Shown: positions 53,673 through 62,402 of the stretch, piece after piece
Layout: each line of letters begins with the position of its first letter
Numbering within the stretch: position 1 is the first letter of the stretch
Assembly (NCBI GenBank): GCA_965224045.1
Contig: CBDCYD010000016.1
Coordinates: 1-64,000, forward strand
DNA from: Tectiglobus sp965224045
Lineage (GTDB): Bacteria > Pseudomonadota > Alphaproteobacteria > Rhizobiales > Hyphomicrobiaceae
Length of the DNA: 64,000 nucleotides
Direction of reading: 5' to 3'
Made by a program: the position numbers and the translations under genes
Notes under the pieces: generated by a model
Database searches by the model: none
Told to the model about the DNA's origin: nothing
What the model saw: the letters and a program-made list of their open reading frames with translations, nothing else

Positions 53673-53930
53673 CTAATGCTTGTGGCCGGTCGTCTTGCGA
53701 CGGCGGTCGATTGGCGAAAGCGGATTGGGGGGATTGGTGGCCCTGCTCGTCGAAGCAGGCTCGGCTCTGATCATTTCCGGCTGCAGGGCTCCGGGCGCGC
53801 CGATGCGAAGGCCGGTGGCTGCATGCGGGTTAGCCGGATGGCCAACCGGGACATGAAGGTCAGGACGTTGTGGTTCACATCCCAGCAATCCCGAGGTCAA
53901 AAAGAGCGTCATGATGGTTAGTTTGCGCAC
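53673..53930 (-). CDS. small lipoprotein of the copper cluster
   Basis: The 85-residue protein starts at GTG 53930 with GGGAGAGA upstream, and a lipobox LLGC. The mature part is Pro-rich. Not recognised. First gene of the operon ahead of the TolC-like protein. Confidence 0.65.
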   Translation of the reverse strand: MRKLTIMTLFLTSGLLGCEPQRPDLHVPVGHPANPHAATGLRIGAPGALQPEMIRAEPASTSRATNPPNPLSPIDRRRKTTGHKH

Positions 53931-54033
53931 GGTCTCTCCCCCCTGAGCGCGGTCGAAAATAAGAGTGATCAAGCGGCCGGTGGCCTCATCTCAGCCAAAC
54001 AGGCGCTTTTTCGAATTGTCGGGGAGAGACGCC

Positions 54034-54468
54034 CTACAGCCGAAGACGAGCTGATGTGTGCAGGACGGATTTCGAGTCCTGACGCAAGTCGACCGGCCTG
54101 AGTTTGATTGTCCGGATTGCATTGCCAGCATGCACGACCAGGGGGTCGTTCAGCGAATCAACAATGGCTGCAAACGATGTCTCCAGTTCGAGCGATGTGC
54201 GCTCGACTGTACTTTGCGATGTAACGCGTTGCAGCGTATTGCAGTCTTTTGAGCAACTATCTTGATTGGGGTTGTGGTCGCCGGAATCGCATCGCGAGGC
54301 CTGTTCGTGCGCTCCGCGCGGCACCGCGTGACGAATTCCATCTTGTTCGTGATCGGAGGCAGCTAGCGCTTTGCCTCCATGATGAGATGCCGGGTTTCCG
54401 GCATGCACAACGGTACACGGTGCAAGCACCATAACGACCGTCATCAGCAATGAAATCGCGCGTCTCAT
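54034..54468 (-). CDS. secreted His/Cys-containing protein, possibly CopL-like
   Basis: A 144-residue protein with a signal peptide (cut around VVHAGN) and a His-, Cys- and Asp-containing mature portion with metal-binding potential (HHGG, CDSGDHNPN, CSKDCN). Its size and place beside copper genes recall the CopL regulator-like proteins, but that is a guess. Start uncertain; an in-frame ATG at 54507 exists. Confidence 0.5.
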   Translation of the reverse strand: MRRAISLLMTVVMVLAPCTVVHAGNPASHHGGKALAASDHEQDGIRHAVPRGAHEQASRCDSGDHNPNQDSCSKDCNTLQRVTSQSTVERTSLELETSFAAIVDSLNDPLVVHAGNAIRTIKLRPVDLRQDSKSVLHTSARLRL

Positions 54469-55059
54469 CAAGAACGACTCATCAAGCTTTTTGACAACGC
54501 CTAGCATGCACCTTCGGTGAGTGGAACCTGTAAACTTTCCCCTTCACGCAATCGTTTTATGCCCGTGTGGCAACACAGCTACTCGGCTTCACCGTCACTT
54601 GACATTCAATCTGTTGCAACCCTTCGACAGTCTGTTTCGGACTGAAGCTATCGTGTTGGGTGACGTGTAAAACTCACGACTTGATCTGACAGTCGGACTT
54701 GGATGTCAGTTCGGTTGTGGTTGTCGGTTGTCATTCGACAGCGATGATCTTCTCCTTTGCCAGGTCCAGGCTGTCAACGAAGGTTTGCATCGGCGTCTTA
54801 CCGTAGCATCACGGTCCTCCGTTCGGTGGTGTCACGTCCTGGGACTGCTCCCGTAGACCGGCCCGATACTGATTGAGCTCAAAGAATTGCTGGAAAATTG
54901 TCGGTGAACGCCCGGTGAAAAATGATGCTGTTCGTAGATTGGTGGAATGCCTTTGAGCGCAGCGCAGCAAACGGTTGGTACTATGCAAAGGCAACGGCGT
55001 CGACGTTACGCTCATGGGCAAGCAGCTTAATCAGACAGTTTGTTTAGCTTAACGATTGT
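54469..55059. other. intergenic region with transposase debris
   Basis: About 590 bases between the copper gene and the cupin. It holds the C-terminal fragment of an IS481-like transposase (54731-54808). The remaining open frames are short and unlike known proteins. Confidence 0.5.
54731..54808 (-). pseudogene. C-terminal fragment of an IS481-like transposase
   Basis: The frame ending at 54731 translates to CYGKTPMQTFVDSLDLAKEK, like the conserved end of IS481-type transposases. The rest of the gene is missing, so this is a decayed insertion-sequence remnant. It suggests past insertion activity in this copper region. Confidence 0.55.
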
Positions 55060-55608
55060 TCAGAGCCGTGCGTTCGCCTCCTCGAAAAGGCGCACGGTCT
55101 TTTCGACGTCGAAGTCCTGCTCAGTCAGGTTTTGCGGATCCCACTCACTCCGGTGCTCTTCGAAAAAGTTACCAGCATAGACGTGGATCGCACCAGTGAA
55201 CTGACTAGTCGGATTGGTCACTGAGTGAATGATGTCTCTGCCCAGTTGCACGGCCTTGCCTGGCCCCAGTGAGTCGGCGCCGGCAGCCTCGATGTGCCCA
55301 GCCGGGTCATCCCCAACGCGGCGCCAGAAGATGTTATCTTCCCGGCCAGCGTAGACGCCGATAACTGCGGGCATGTTGTGGTTATGAGGCATTACGGTCA
55401 TGCGTGGCGCCCAAACAAGATGGAGTACGGTCAGGTCATCGGATCGATACAAAGTATCGACTATGCCGCGCGTGGGTTCGCTTAGCGTCTTGTGCAAGCC
55501 CTTTGGATCAGCGACTGCCTCCTCAACCAACTCTCGTATGGTGCGCATGGAGGAAGTTTCCTTCATCGCTGTCCGGCAATCTTCAACAAATCTCTCAATT
55601 TCAAACAT
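55060..55608 (-). CDS. cysteine-dioxygenase-like cupin protein
   Basis: The 182-residue protein has a cupin core with PHNHNMPAVIGVYAG, giving a His-His pair, and a second His near HSVTN, like bacterial cysteine-dioxygenase-type (thiol dioxygenase) cupins. Substrate unknown. Not obviously linked to copper; it sits between the two clusters. Confidence 0.75.
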   Translation of the reverse strand: MFEIERFVEDCRTAMKETSSMRTIRELVEEAVADPKGLHKTLSEPTRGIVDTLYRSDDLTVLHLVWAPRMTVMPHNHNMPAVIGVYAGREDNIFWRRVGDDPAGHIEAAGADSLGPGKAVQLGRDIIHSVTNPTSQFTGAIHVYAGNFFEEHRSEWDPQNLTEQDFDVEKTVRLFEEANARL

Positions 55609-55754
55609 GCTAACCTCCAGTTCTTGAAAGCTCAGTTGATGCGCGCGAGGCGGATTGGCGCCGTGCTACGGGAAACCGGACGATATCAAGGGAGCAGGCC
55701 CTTGGCCTTGTGAAGACCTTTAGAGTACCTTCTGTTTTCTCGAATTCTGCGCTG

Positions 55755-55772
55755 CGACCTTCTTAGAGGTCG
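55755..55772. repeat. small hairpin in the leader of the winged-helix/GAF gene
   Basis: CGACCT (55755-55760) pairs with AGGTCG (55767-55772) around a 6-base loop, just before the Shine-Dalgarno-like AGAGGA. It could affect translation from the TTG start at 55788. Confidence 0.45.
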
Positions 55773-55787
55773 GAGAGGAACCTGCAA

Positions 55788-56693
55788 TTGCGGTACCGAT
55801 TCAACGATATTGAGCTGGATACGGCGTCGATGGAACTGCGTGCTGCCGGCGTGGAGACCCCAGTTGAACCTCAAGTCTTTGACCTCCTAAGATTCCTTAT
55901 TGAGAACCGGAATCGAGTCGTCACTCGCGACGAACTCATTGCGTCGGTTTGGAACGGAAGGATCGTGTCCGAGACAACTATCTCAGCTCGGATCAATGCG
56001 GCTCGTCGCGCCGTCAGCGATGCAGGCAGTAGTCAGAATGTCATCAAGACCGTACCGAGACGCGGATACCGGTTTGTCGCTGGCGTGGAAGAGATGTCTC
56101 CTGCTCCTTCCACGGCTAGACTGTATAAGGGAATCGAGATCCCCCAAGATGATGAAGACCGAGTGGCTGCACTCAGGTCGTACGATATCTTGGATACGGA
56201 TCCCGAGCAGGAGTTTGATGAAATCACCGCTCTAGCGGCCCAAATCTCCGGATGTCAGTTCGCCTACATCAGCTTTTGCGACGAGACGCGCTTCTGGCTG
56301 AAATCGACTTTTGGGTATCCTTCGGAATTTCGCGAAAGACCGCGCGAACTTTCCATGTGCCCGGCAACCATTCTACAAACAAATCTCTACATTATCGAGA
56401 ATATGCGCACCCATCCGCGCTACAGGGATCTCCCGTCCGTGAAGAACCCACCGCACACCCGGTTCTACTGCGCAATGCCACTAATCAACCCCGAAGGTCA
56501 TGCGCTCGGAACCATTTGCGTGTGGGACCCCGGTCGAATGGTACTGAACGAGCAACAACAGGATTGCATTCGAAGTCTTGCAAAGCAGGTGATGTCGCTG
56601 TTGAAGATGCGCAGACGAATTATCGACCTCCAGCAAAGGCACGACAAATTGCTCGACCTGGTCTCACGGATAAAGTCCCTTCTACGAGCATGA
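55788..56693 (+). CDS. winged-helix DNA-binding protein fused to a GAF domain
   Basis: The 301-residue protein has an OmpR/CadC-type winged helix (residues 1-100, RRGYRFVAGVEE) and a C-terminal GAF-like domain (about 130-290). The TTG at 55788 is used because the next in-frame ATG would cut the first strands, and the same beginning (RYRF) is seen in its relative at the right edge. Unusual: GAF regulators more often pair with other domains. Ligand unknown. Confidence 0.8.
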   Translation: MRYRFNDIELDTASMELRAAGVETPVEPQVFDLLRFLIENRNRVVTRDELIASVWNGRIVSETTISARINAARRAVSDAGSSQNVIKTVPRRGYRFVAGVEEMSPAPSTARLYKGIEIPQDDEDRVAALRSYDILDTDPEQEFDEITALAAQISGCQFAYISFCDETRFWLKSTFGYPSEFRERPRELSMCPATILQTNLYIIENMRTHPRYRDLPSVKNPPHTRFYCAMPLINPEGHALGTICVWDPGRMVLNEQQQDCIRSLAKQVMSLLKMRRRIIDLQQRHDKLLDLVSRIKSLLRA

Positions 56694-56738
56694 AACTTCT
56701 CCAGTCAATGGCGCGGCGGCTACACGTTCCTCGCCTTG

Positions 56739-57130
56739 CTATTCGGACAGAAACCTTCGCATTCGCGCGTTCGTGTCTGCGCCCTGCTCACGCACCCAAT
56801 CGATGAAGTCCAAATGCAGCTTCGGGCGCCGCGCATTGCTGAAACTTGAAAGCCGATACGGGTATCCGGTCTTGGCACAATTCCTCGGCCCGAACGGCGC
56901 GACTAGAGATCCAGTTTCTAGCGATGAGACGGCGATCGACAATTGCGCCAAGTGAAAGCCATGCCCCGCAAAAGTTGAACGCAGCGCTAGCGTCGCGTGT
57001 GTGAAGTTCATTCGGAGTTTGGCGGGTGGTGCCTTGAACTTAAAGCGTTTGCCCACTCGCTCCACCCAAACCACAAAGGATCATGGGTTTCGCTTTCGAC
57101 GTGCAACAACGGAACGTCCTTGAATGGATT
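56739..57130 (-). pseudogene. frameshifted remnant of a LysR-family regulator
   Basis: Two frames on the minus strand together look like the C-terminal half of a GcvA-type LysR protein: VPLLHVESETHDPLWFGWSE in one frame, then FAGHGFHLAQLSIAVSS and SLETGSLVAPFGP in another. A shift near 57020 breaks them apart. The start and most of the DNA-binding domain are lost. It is debris beside the copper region. Confidence 0.7.
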
Positions 57131-57240
57131 GTTGCGCGCTGTTCCAACAGTAGAACCCGCATTGTGAACTTATATCGATCAAAACCGAAGGTTGCTTCGT
57201 TAAGGCTGGCGTGCCGCTGCCTCAAATTACAGACCGGCCC

Positions 57241-57266
57241 TTGACCTTCCAGCGGATAGAAGGACC
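57241..57266 (+). promoter_or_regulatory. candidate MerR/CueR-type operator before the copper ATPase
   Basis: TTGACC (57241-57246) overlaps an inverted repeat CCTTC-N9-GAAGG (57245-57263), as in CueR promoters with long spacers. The matching -10 is weak. No MerR-family gene is in the window, so the regulator would lie elsewhere. Inference from layout. Confidence 0.45.
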
Positions 57267-57319
57267 ACGTTCGTAACAGATTGTTGTCACGACCTATGGC
57301 TACCGGAAGTTCACGTGTC

Positions 57320-59797
57320 ATGGATTCACGTTTGCACGAAACAAACTCCGCGCCCCAAGCCGAATATGAGCTAGTTGTACGCGATCCTGTTTGCGGCATG
57401 ATAGTTGATCCCCAAGCGAGTGCGGCAACGGTCAATCATGCGGGGCACGGTTATCATTTCTGCTCTCAGCGCTGCGCAGACAAGTTTGCGGTCAATCCGG
57501 CGGGCCATGTGACGGCAAATGATGTCGTCTGCGGCATGGATGTGGCTCGCGCTGCAGCCCGACACATGATCAAGCGCGAGGGCGAACGCTTTTACTTCTG
57601 CTCAGGGCGTTGCGAGGAAAAGTTCGTAGCTGAGCCGGAAAAGTATCTTGCGGGCCGGCCGGCACCGGAACCAATGCCCGAAGGCGCTCTTTATACCTGC
57701 CCGATGCATCCCGAGATTATCCGTGAAGAGCCGGGCGACTGTCCGATCTGCGGGATGGCCTTGGAGCCGATGGGCGCCGCAGCAGCGGATCCCGGGCCCA
57801 ATCCTGAACTTGTCGATTTCACGTTCCGGTTTTGGGTTGGATTGGCATTGACGGTTCCGCTGCTCTTCATTGCGATGGGGCCAATGCTGGGATTGCCGGT
57901 GCGTGCATGGTTGGGCTCCGCTGCTCCATGGGCGGAGCTGGTATTGGCAACGCCCGTAGTGCTTTGGTGCGCGGCACCGTTCTTCAAGCGCGGTTGGGCC
58001 TCAATCATCAACCGCAGTCCCAACATGTGGACCTTGATCGCATTGGGTGTCGGCGCAGCCTATGGATTCAGCGTCGTCGCCACGGTCGCACCGGGGGTGT
58101 TTCCGTCGGCGTTCCGTGATGCCAACGGTCATGTCGGCGTGTACTATGAGGCAGCCGCCGTCATCATTATTCTCGTTCTGCTGGGTCAGATCCTCGAACT
58201 CAGGGCACGCGAGCGCACGAGCGGTGCCATCAAAGCGCTATTGGAAATGGCGCCGGAAACCGCTATCCGCATCGATGACAATGGAAATGAAACCGAGATT
58301 TCGCTCGAAGCGGTTGGCGTTGGCGACAGGCTTCGTGTCCGCCCCGGTGAAAAGGTGCCGGTTGATGGCAGAGTTATCGATGGCCGCTCCTCCATCGACG
58401 AATCGATGCTGACCGGTGAACCGCTCCCGATTGAAAAATCGCCAGGTGATCACGTAACCGGCGCCACTCTCAACGGAACCGGTTCGCTCATCATTGAGGC
58501 TAGTCGGGTCGGGGCGGACACGACCTTGGCACAGATCGTCGAGATGGTGGCCAACGCCCAGCGTTCACGTGCCCCGATCCAGAAGCTCGTGGATGTTGTT
58601 GCCGGCTGGTTTGTTCCGGCCGTGGTCGTGACAGCCGTTATTGCCTTTTTTGCCTGGTCGCTGTTCGGTCCGCCACCGGCCATGACCTACGCGCTGGTGG
58701 CAGCGGTCTCGGTCCTTATTATCGCCTGTCCTTGCGCTTTGGGGCTTGCAACGCCGATGTCGATCATGGTTGCTACCGGCCGTGGTGCGCAGGCGGGCGT
58801 GTTGATCAAGACCGCCGAAGCATTGGAACGATTTGCCGGCGTCGACACCCTGATTGTCGACAAGACGGGGACCCTGACCCTCGGCAAGCCGAAGTTGGTC
58901 GCCGTGCTGCCTCAGACCGGTCACGCTGAAGATGAGATCCTGCGACTGGCCGCAAGCCTCGAGCGTGGCTCCGAACATCCGCTCGCAGCGGCAATCGTCG
59001 GTGGTGCAGGGGATCGGAGCATCGCCTTGGTCGAGGCGGCTGATTTCGAAGCAATCGCCGGCAAAGGTGTGAAAGGCATCGTCGACGGCCAGGCAGTGGC
59101 GCTCGGCAACGGCAAGATGGTCGAAGAACTTGGCCTCGAGGCCAGTAGTCTTGGCGCAGAAGCCGACAGCTGGCGCGACCAAGGTGCGACGGTTATGTTT
59201 GTCGTCGTCGGTTCGCAGGTTGTCGGCTTAATTGCCGTTGCCGATCCGATCAAGGAGACCACGCCAGCAGCTTTGAACGAACTGCATCGCGAAGGTCTGA
59301 AGATCGTGATGGCGACCGGAGACAATGAACGCACGGCGCGCGCCGTTGGCGGTCGCCTCGGCATCGATGAGATCCGAGCCGGCGTGCTGCCTGCCGACAA
59401 GGCGCGCATCATTCGAGATCTACAAGGAGCCGGTCGTATCGTCGCGATGGCCGGTGACGGCGTCAACGATGCACCGGCCCTGGCTCAGGCAGATGTCGGA
59501 ATAGCCATGGGAACGGGCGCGGATGTGGCGATCGAAAGTGCGGGATTGACGTTGGTAAGAGGTGACCTCAACGGCATCGTGCGTGCGCGACGTTTGGCCA
59601 AGGCGACCATGGCGAACATTCGCCAGAACCTCTTCTTTGCATTTGCCTACAACGTCGCCGGCGTTCCGGTTGCGGCAGGCGTTCTTTATCCGCTGTTCGG
59701 GGTTCTGCTCTCGCCGATGATTGCTGCAGCCGCAATGAGTCTCTCATCAGTGTCCGTGATCAGTAATGCTTTGAGATTGAAGTCGGCCAGGTTGTGA
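57320..59797 (+). CDS. copper/silver P1B-type ATPase with YHS and metal-binding domains
   Basis: The 825-residue ATPase starts with two YHS-type Cys segments (DPVCGMI and DVVCGMD), then a heavy-metal-binding YTCPMHPEI motif. It has a CPC motif in the membrane (Cys470-Pro-Cys472), the phosphorylated Asp514 in DKTGTLT, and GDGVNDAP. It exports copper(I) or silver(I). ATG 57320 is used; 57296 and TTG 57281 are alternatives. Head of the plus-strand copper cluster. Confidence 0.92.
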   Translation: MDSRLHETNSAPQAEYELVVRDPVCGMIVDPQASAATVNHAGHGYHFCSQRCADKFAVNPAGHVTANDVVCGMDVARAAARHMIKREGERFYFCSGRCEEKFVAEPEKYLAGRPAPEPMPEGALYTCPMHPEIIREEPGDCPICGMALEPMGAAAADPGPNPELVDFTFRFWVGLALTVPLLFIAMGPMLGLPVRAWLGSAAPWAELVLATPVVLWCAAPFFKRGWASIINRSPNMWTLIALGVGAAYGFSVVATVAPGVFPSAFRDANGHVGVYYEAAAVIIILVLLGQILELRARERTSGAIKALLEMAPETAIRIDDNGNETEISLEAVGVGDRLRVRPGEKVPVDGRVIDGRSSIDESMLTGEPLPIEKSPGDHVTGATLNGTGSLIIEASRVGADTTLAQIVEMVANAQRSRAPIQKLVDVVAGWFVPAVVVTAVIAFFAWSLFGPPPAMTYALVAAVSVLIIACPCALGLATPMSIMVATGRGAQAGVLIKTAEALERFAGVDTLIVDKTGTLTLGKPKLVAVLPQTGHAEDEILRLAASLERGSEHPLAAAIVGGAGDRSIALVEAADFEAIAGKGVKGIVDGQAVALGNGKMVEELGLEASSLGAEADSWRDQGATVMFVVVGSQVVGLIAVADPIKETTPAALNELHREGLKIVMATGDNERTARAVGGRLGIDEIRAGVLPADKARIIRDLQGAGRIVAMAGDGVNDAPALAQADVGIAMGTGADVAIESAGLTLVRGDLNGIVRARRLAKATMANIRQNLFFAFAYNVAGVPVAAGVLYPLFGVLLSPMIAAAAMSLSSVSVISNALRLKSARL

Positions 59798-59923
59798 TCG
59801 GGTGCGGCGGATGAGCGCCCGGTCTCTTGAAGTTCCACTTGCTGGAATCCCCATTTGAAAATTGTAGAGGCATCAAGCCTGCTGCAATTCACTTCCGCGC
59901 CAAACCGACAGGGAGAAAGTGTC

Positions 59924-60172
59924 ATGCATGGATACGATATGACGTGGGGTTGGGGCGCAATGTGGTTCGGCCCGGTCTTTATGATCATCTTGGGTATCAC
60001 TGCGGTTCTGCTCATCGTTTGGCTGATCAGGGCGATTAGCGGCAACGGTTCGAAGCAAGCCAGCGCGGAGCCTTCAGGGGCGAGTGCGCGACGCGTTCTC
60101 GATGAAAGGTATGCGAAAGGTGAAATCGACGACGAAGAATACAGGCGCAGGCGCGCTGCGCTCGAGAGTTGA
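59924..60172 (+). CDS. SHOCT-domain small membrane protein
   Basis: An 82-residue protein with one membrane helix (about residues 12-38) and a C-terminal SHOCT motif (LDERYAKGEIDDEEYRRRRA). ATG 59924 has GGGAGA upstream. Function unknown; often found beside copper genes. Confidence 0.8.
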   Translation: MHGYDMTWGWGAMWFGPVFMIILGITAVLLIVWLIRAISGNGSKQASAEPSGASARRVLDERYAKGEIDDEEYRRRRAALES

Positions 60173-60185
60173 GGAGGGGCTGGCC

Positions 60186-61742
60186 ATGATTCTGTCTCGT
60201 CGAAAGCTGTTAGGTCAGAGCGCCGCTTCGACCCTCGCGCTACTTGGTGGCGCGCAATTGATCGGTACCGGATCGCGGGCGGAACGCCGAGCCTTCGCCG
60301 TTGGCCGCTTGCGCATTCCAAAACTGCTGGAGGGCAAACTCGAAGCAGGCGTAAAGATATTCAATCTCGCTGCGCAGACGGGGCAGACGGAGTTCTTCAA
60401 CGGAGTTGCGACACCGACAATCGGCATCAATGGGTCTTACCTCGGACCCACGCTCAAGCTGCGGGCCGGCGACAACATCAGGTTTAACGTCACCAACAAG
60501 CTTCAAACAGATACGACGCTGCACTGGCACGGCCTGCACCTGCCCGCGAAAGCCGATGGTGGTCCTCATCAGATTGTGCGGCCGGGCGCGACCTGGTCTC
60601 CAGAGTTTGAAGTCAAGCAGAAGGCGGCGATGTTCTGGTATCACTCGCATCTGATGGGCGCGACCGGCGCCCAGGTCAATCAAGGCCTCGCCGGACTCAT
60701 TCTGGTTGAGGATGATGAGAGCGACGGCCTGAAGCTACCGTCAGAATACGGCGTCGATGATGTGCCCCTTGTCATCCAGGACCGGCGATTCAGACGGGAC
60801 GGCAGGTTTGCCTATCTGACTGCAATGCACGACCAGATGATGGGTTTCAAAGGCGATACGATACTCGTCAACGGCACCGTGCGCCCCTTTTTCGAAGTGC
60901 GCCGCCAACGCACACGTCTCAGATTGCTCAACGGCTCCAATGCGCGCATCTACAACTTCGGCTTCTCTGATCAACGCAATTTCGTCCAGATCGCAAGCGA
61001 TGGCAGCCTGCTCGAGAAACCGGTGCCCATGAAGACGCTGCGGCTCTCGCCGGGCGAGCGCGCAGAGATCATCGTCGAGATGACTGCCGATAGTCGCGTG
61101 GTCTTGATGAGCTACCCCGATACGGAAGCGGCCGGAGGGATGATGGGCGGCATAATGGGGCGCATGGTCGGTAACGATCAGACGTTCCCAGTGCTAGAAC
61201 TGCGTGCCGGTCAACTTGAGACGTCTGGTACGCAATTGCCAACACGCTTGATCGATGTCCCTAATTGGCCGGCCTCTCAAGCCCATCGCACCCGCCGATT
61301 TGAACTTAACATGCCCATGATGGGCATGATGAGTGGGAGAGGGAGTATGATGGGCGGAGGTCGTATGATGGGGCACCGCGGAGACGCTAACCAGAGCGGT
61401 GGCCTGATGGGAATCAACGGCCGGTCGACGGACGTCAACCGAATTGACGAACGCGTGCCGTTGGGTGCGGTTGAGATATGGTCCATCAGCAATGACACAC
61501 CATTAGCGCATCCCTTTCACATCCATGATGTCCAGTTTCGGGTGCTTGATCGTGATGGCCGAACTCCTGGCCCGCGTGAGGCCGGTCTGAAGGACACCGT
61601 GCTCGTCGATCCCGGCGAGACGGTCAGAGTTATTGCCGAATTCGCCGACTATGCCGATGACAAAAACCCCTACATGTACCATTGCCATATTCTCGAGCAC
61701 GAGGATGCTGGTATGATGGGTCAGTTCGTCGTCACGGCTTAA
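60186..61742 (+). CDS. CueO-like multicopper oxidase
   Basis: The 518-residue protein has a Tat signal (SRRKLLGQSAAS), copper motifs LHWHGLHLP, WYHSHL, HPFHIHD and YHCHILEHE, and a Met-rich insert (residues about 375-400, MPMMGMMSGRGSMMGG) as in CueO. It oxidises copper(I) in the periplasm. ATG 60186 lies 13 bases after the SHOCT stop with GGAGG upstream; a longer frame from 60084 is unlikely. Confidence 0.9.
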   Translation: MILSRRKLLGQSAASTLALLGGAQLIGTGSRAERRAFAVGRLRIPKLLEGKLEAGVKIFNLAAQTGQTEFFNGVATPTIGINGSYLGPTLKLRAGDNIRFNVTNKLQTDTTLHWHGLHLPAKADGGPHQIVRPGATWSPEFEVKQKAAMFWYHSHLMGATGAQVNQGLAGLILVEDDESDGLKLPSEYGVDDVPLVIQDRRFRRDGRFAYLTAMHDQMMGFKGDTILVNGTVRPFFEVRRQRTRLRLLNGSNARIYNFGFSDQRNFVQIASDGSLLEKPVPMKTLRLSPGERAEIIVEMTADSRVVLMSYPDTEAAGGMMGGIMGRMVGNDQTFPVLELRAGQLETSGTQLPTRLIDVPNWPASQAHRTRRFELNMPMMGMMSGRGSMMGGGRMMGHRGDANQSGGLMGINGRSTDVNRIDERVPLGAVEIWSISNDTPLAHPFHIHDVQFRVLDRDGRTPGPREAGLKDTVLVDPGETVRVIAEFADYADDKNPYMYHCHILEHEDAGMMGQFVVTA

Positions 61743-61773
61743 AGGTATGGGGCTTAGGAAGGACAGATCACAA

Positions 61774-62241
61774 ATGCTGAAGTACATCCGTCCACTTGGT
61801 ATCGGTGCATCAATGGCCGTTTTTCTGGCTTTTTCCTGCAGCGCGGGAGCAAGCGCTCAAACCGCGAAAGTCGTGGAGGTGTGGAAGGATCCCTTCTGCG
61901 GATGCTGCGCGAAGTGGATTGACCAGATGAAGTCGGCAGGCTTCGAGATGCGAGTGCACGACACACAATCGCTCGATGCGATCAAGACGAGGCATGGTGT
62001 TCCACACCGGCTGCGCTCATGTCATACCGCAAAAGTTGACGGATACATCGTCGAGGGGCATGTCCCGATTGCCGACGTGCAACGGCTGCTGAACCAAAAA
62101 CCGAAGGTTATCGGGATCTCGGTACCAGGAATGCCAATCGGGTCACCCGGAATGGAGGTGGCAAGCGGCGAGACGGAACCTTACGAGGTTTTGACGTTTG
62201 ACAAGAACCGCCGCACCACGGTTTTTGCCAAGCACAAATAG
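61774..62241 (+). CDS. DUF411 family metal-binding protein
   Basis: A 155-residue protein with signal peptide and the DUF411 segment WKDPFCGCCAKWIDQM, three cysteines at the metal-binding site, and a later Met/Gly-rich portion. Thought to bind copper in the periplasm. It ends the cluster 31 bases after the oxidase. Confidence 0.85.
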   Translation: MLKYIRPLGIGASMAVFLAFSCSAGASAQTAKVVEVWKDPFCGCCAKWIDQMKSAGFEMRVHDTQSLDAIKTRHGVPHRLRSCHTAKVDGYIVEGHVPIADVQRLLNQKPKVIGISVPGMPIGSPGMEVASGETEPYEVLTFDKNRRTTVFAKHK

Positions 62242-62402
62242 ACTGCCGCGGTCGGCGCTGCGGCTTGCGCGTTGCAGGTCGCCGGGGAACCAAGCCAACG
62301 ATACGGCAAATGTCCTACGACATGATGAAAAAAATGGCCTGTCGATGGATTGATAACGGTTGAACAGGGCAACGTCCGAGCTTGTGCTTGTGGCGGATGA
62401 AA

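Noticed and set aside
57040..57435. 131-residue minus-strand frame
   Set aside because: Part belongs to the frameshifted LysR remnant and the rest is antisense to the ATPase gene.
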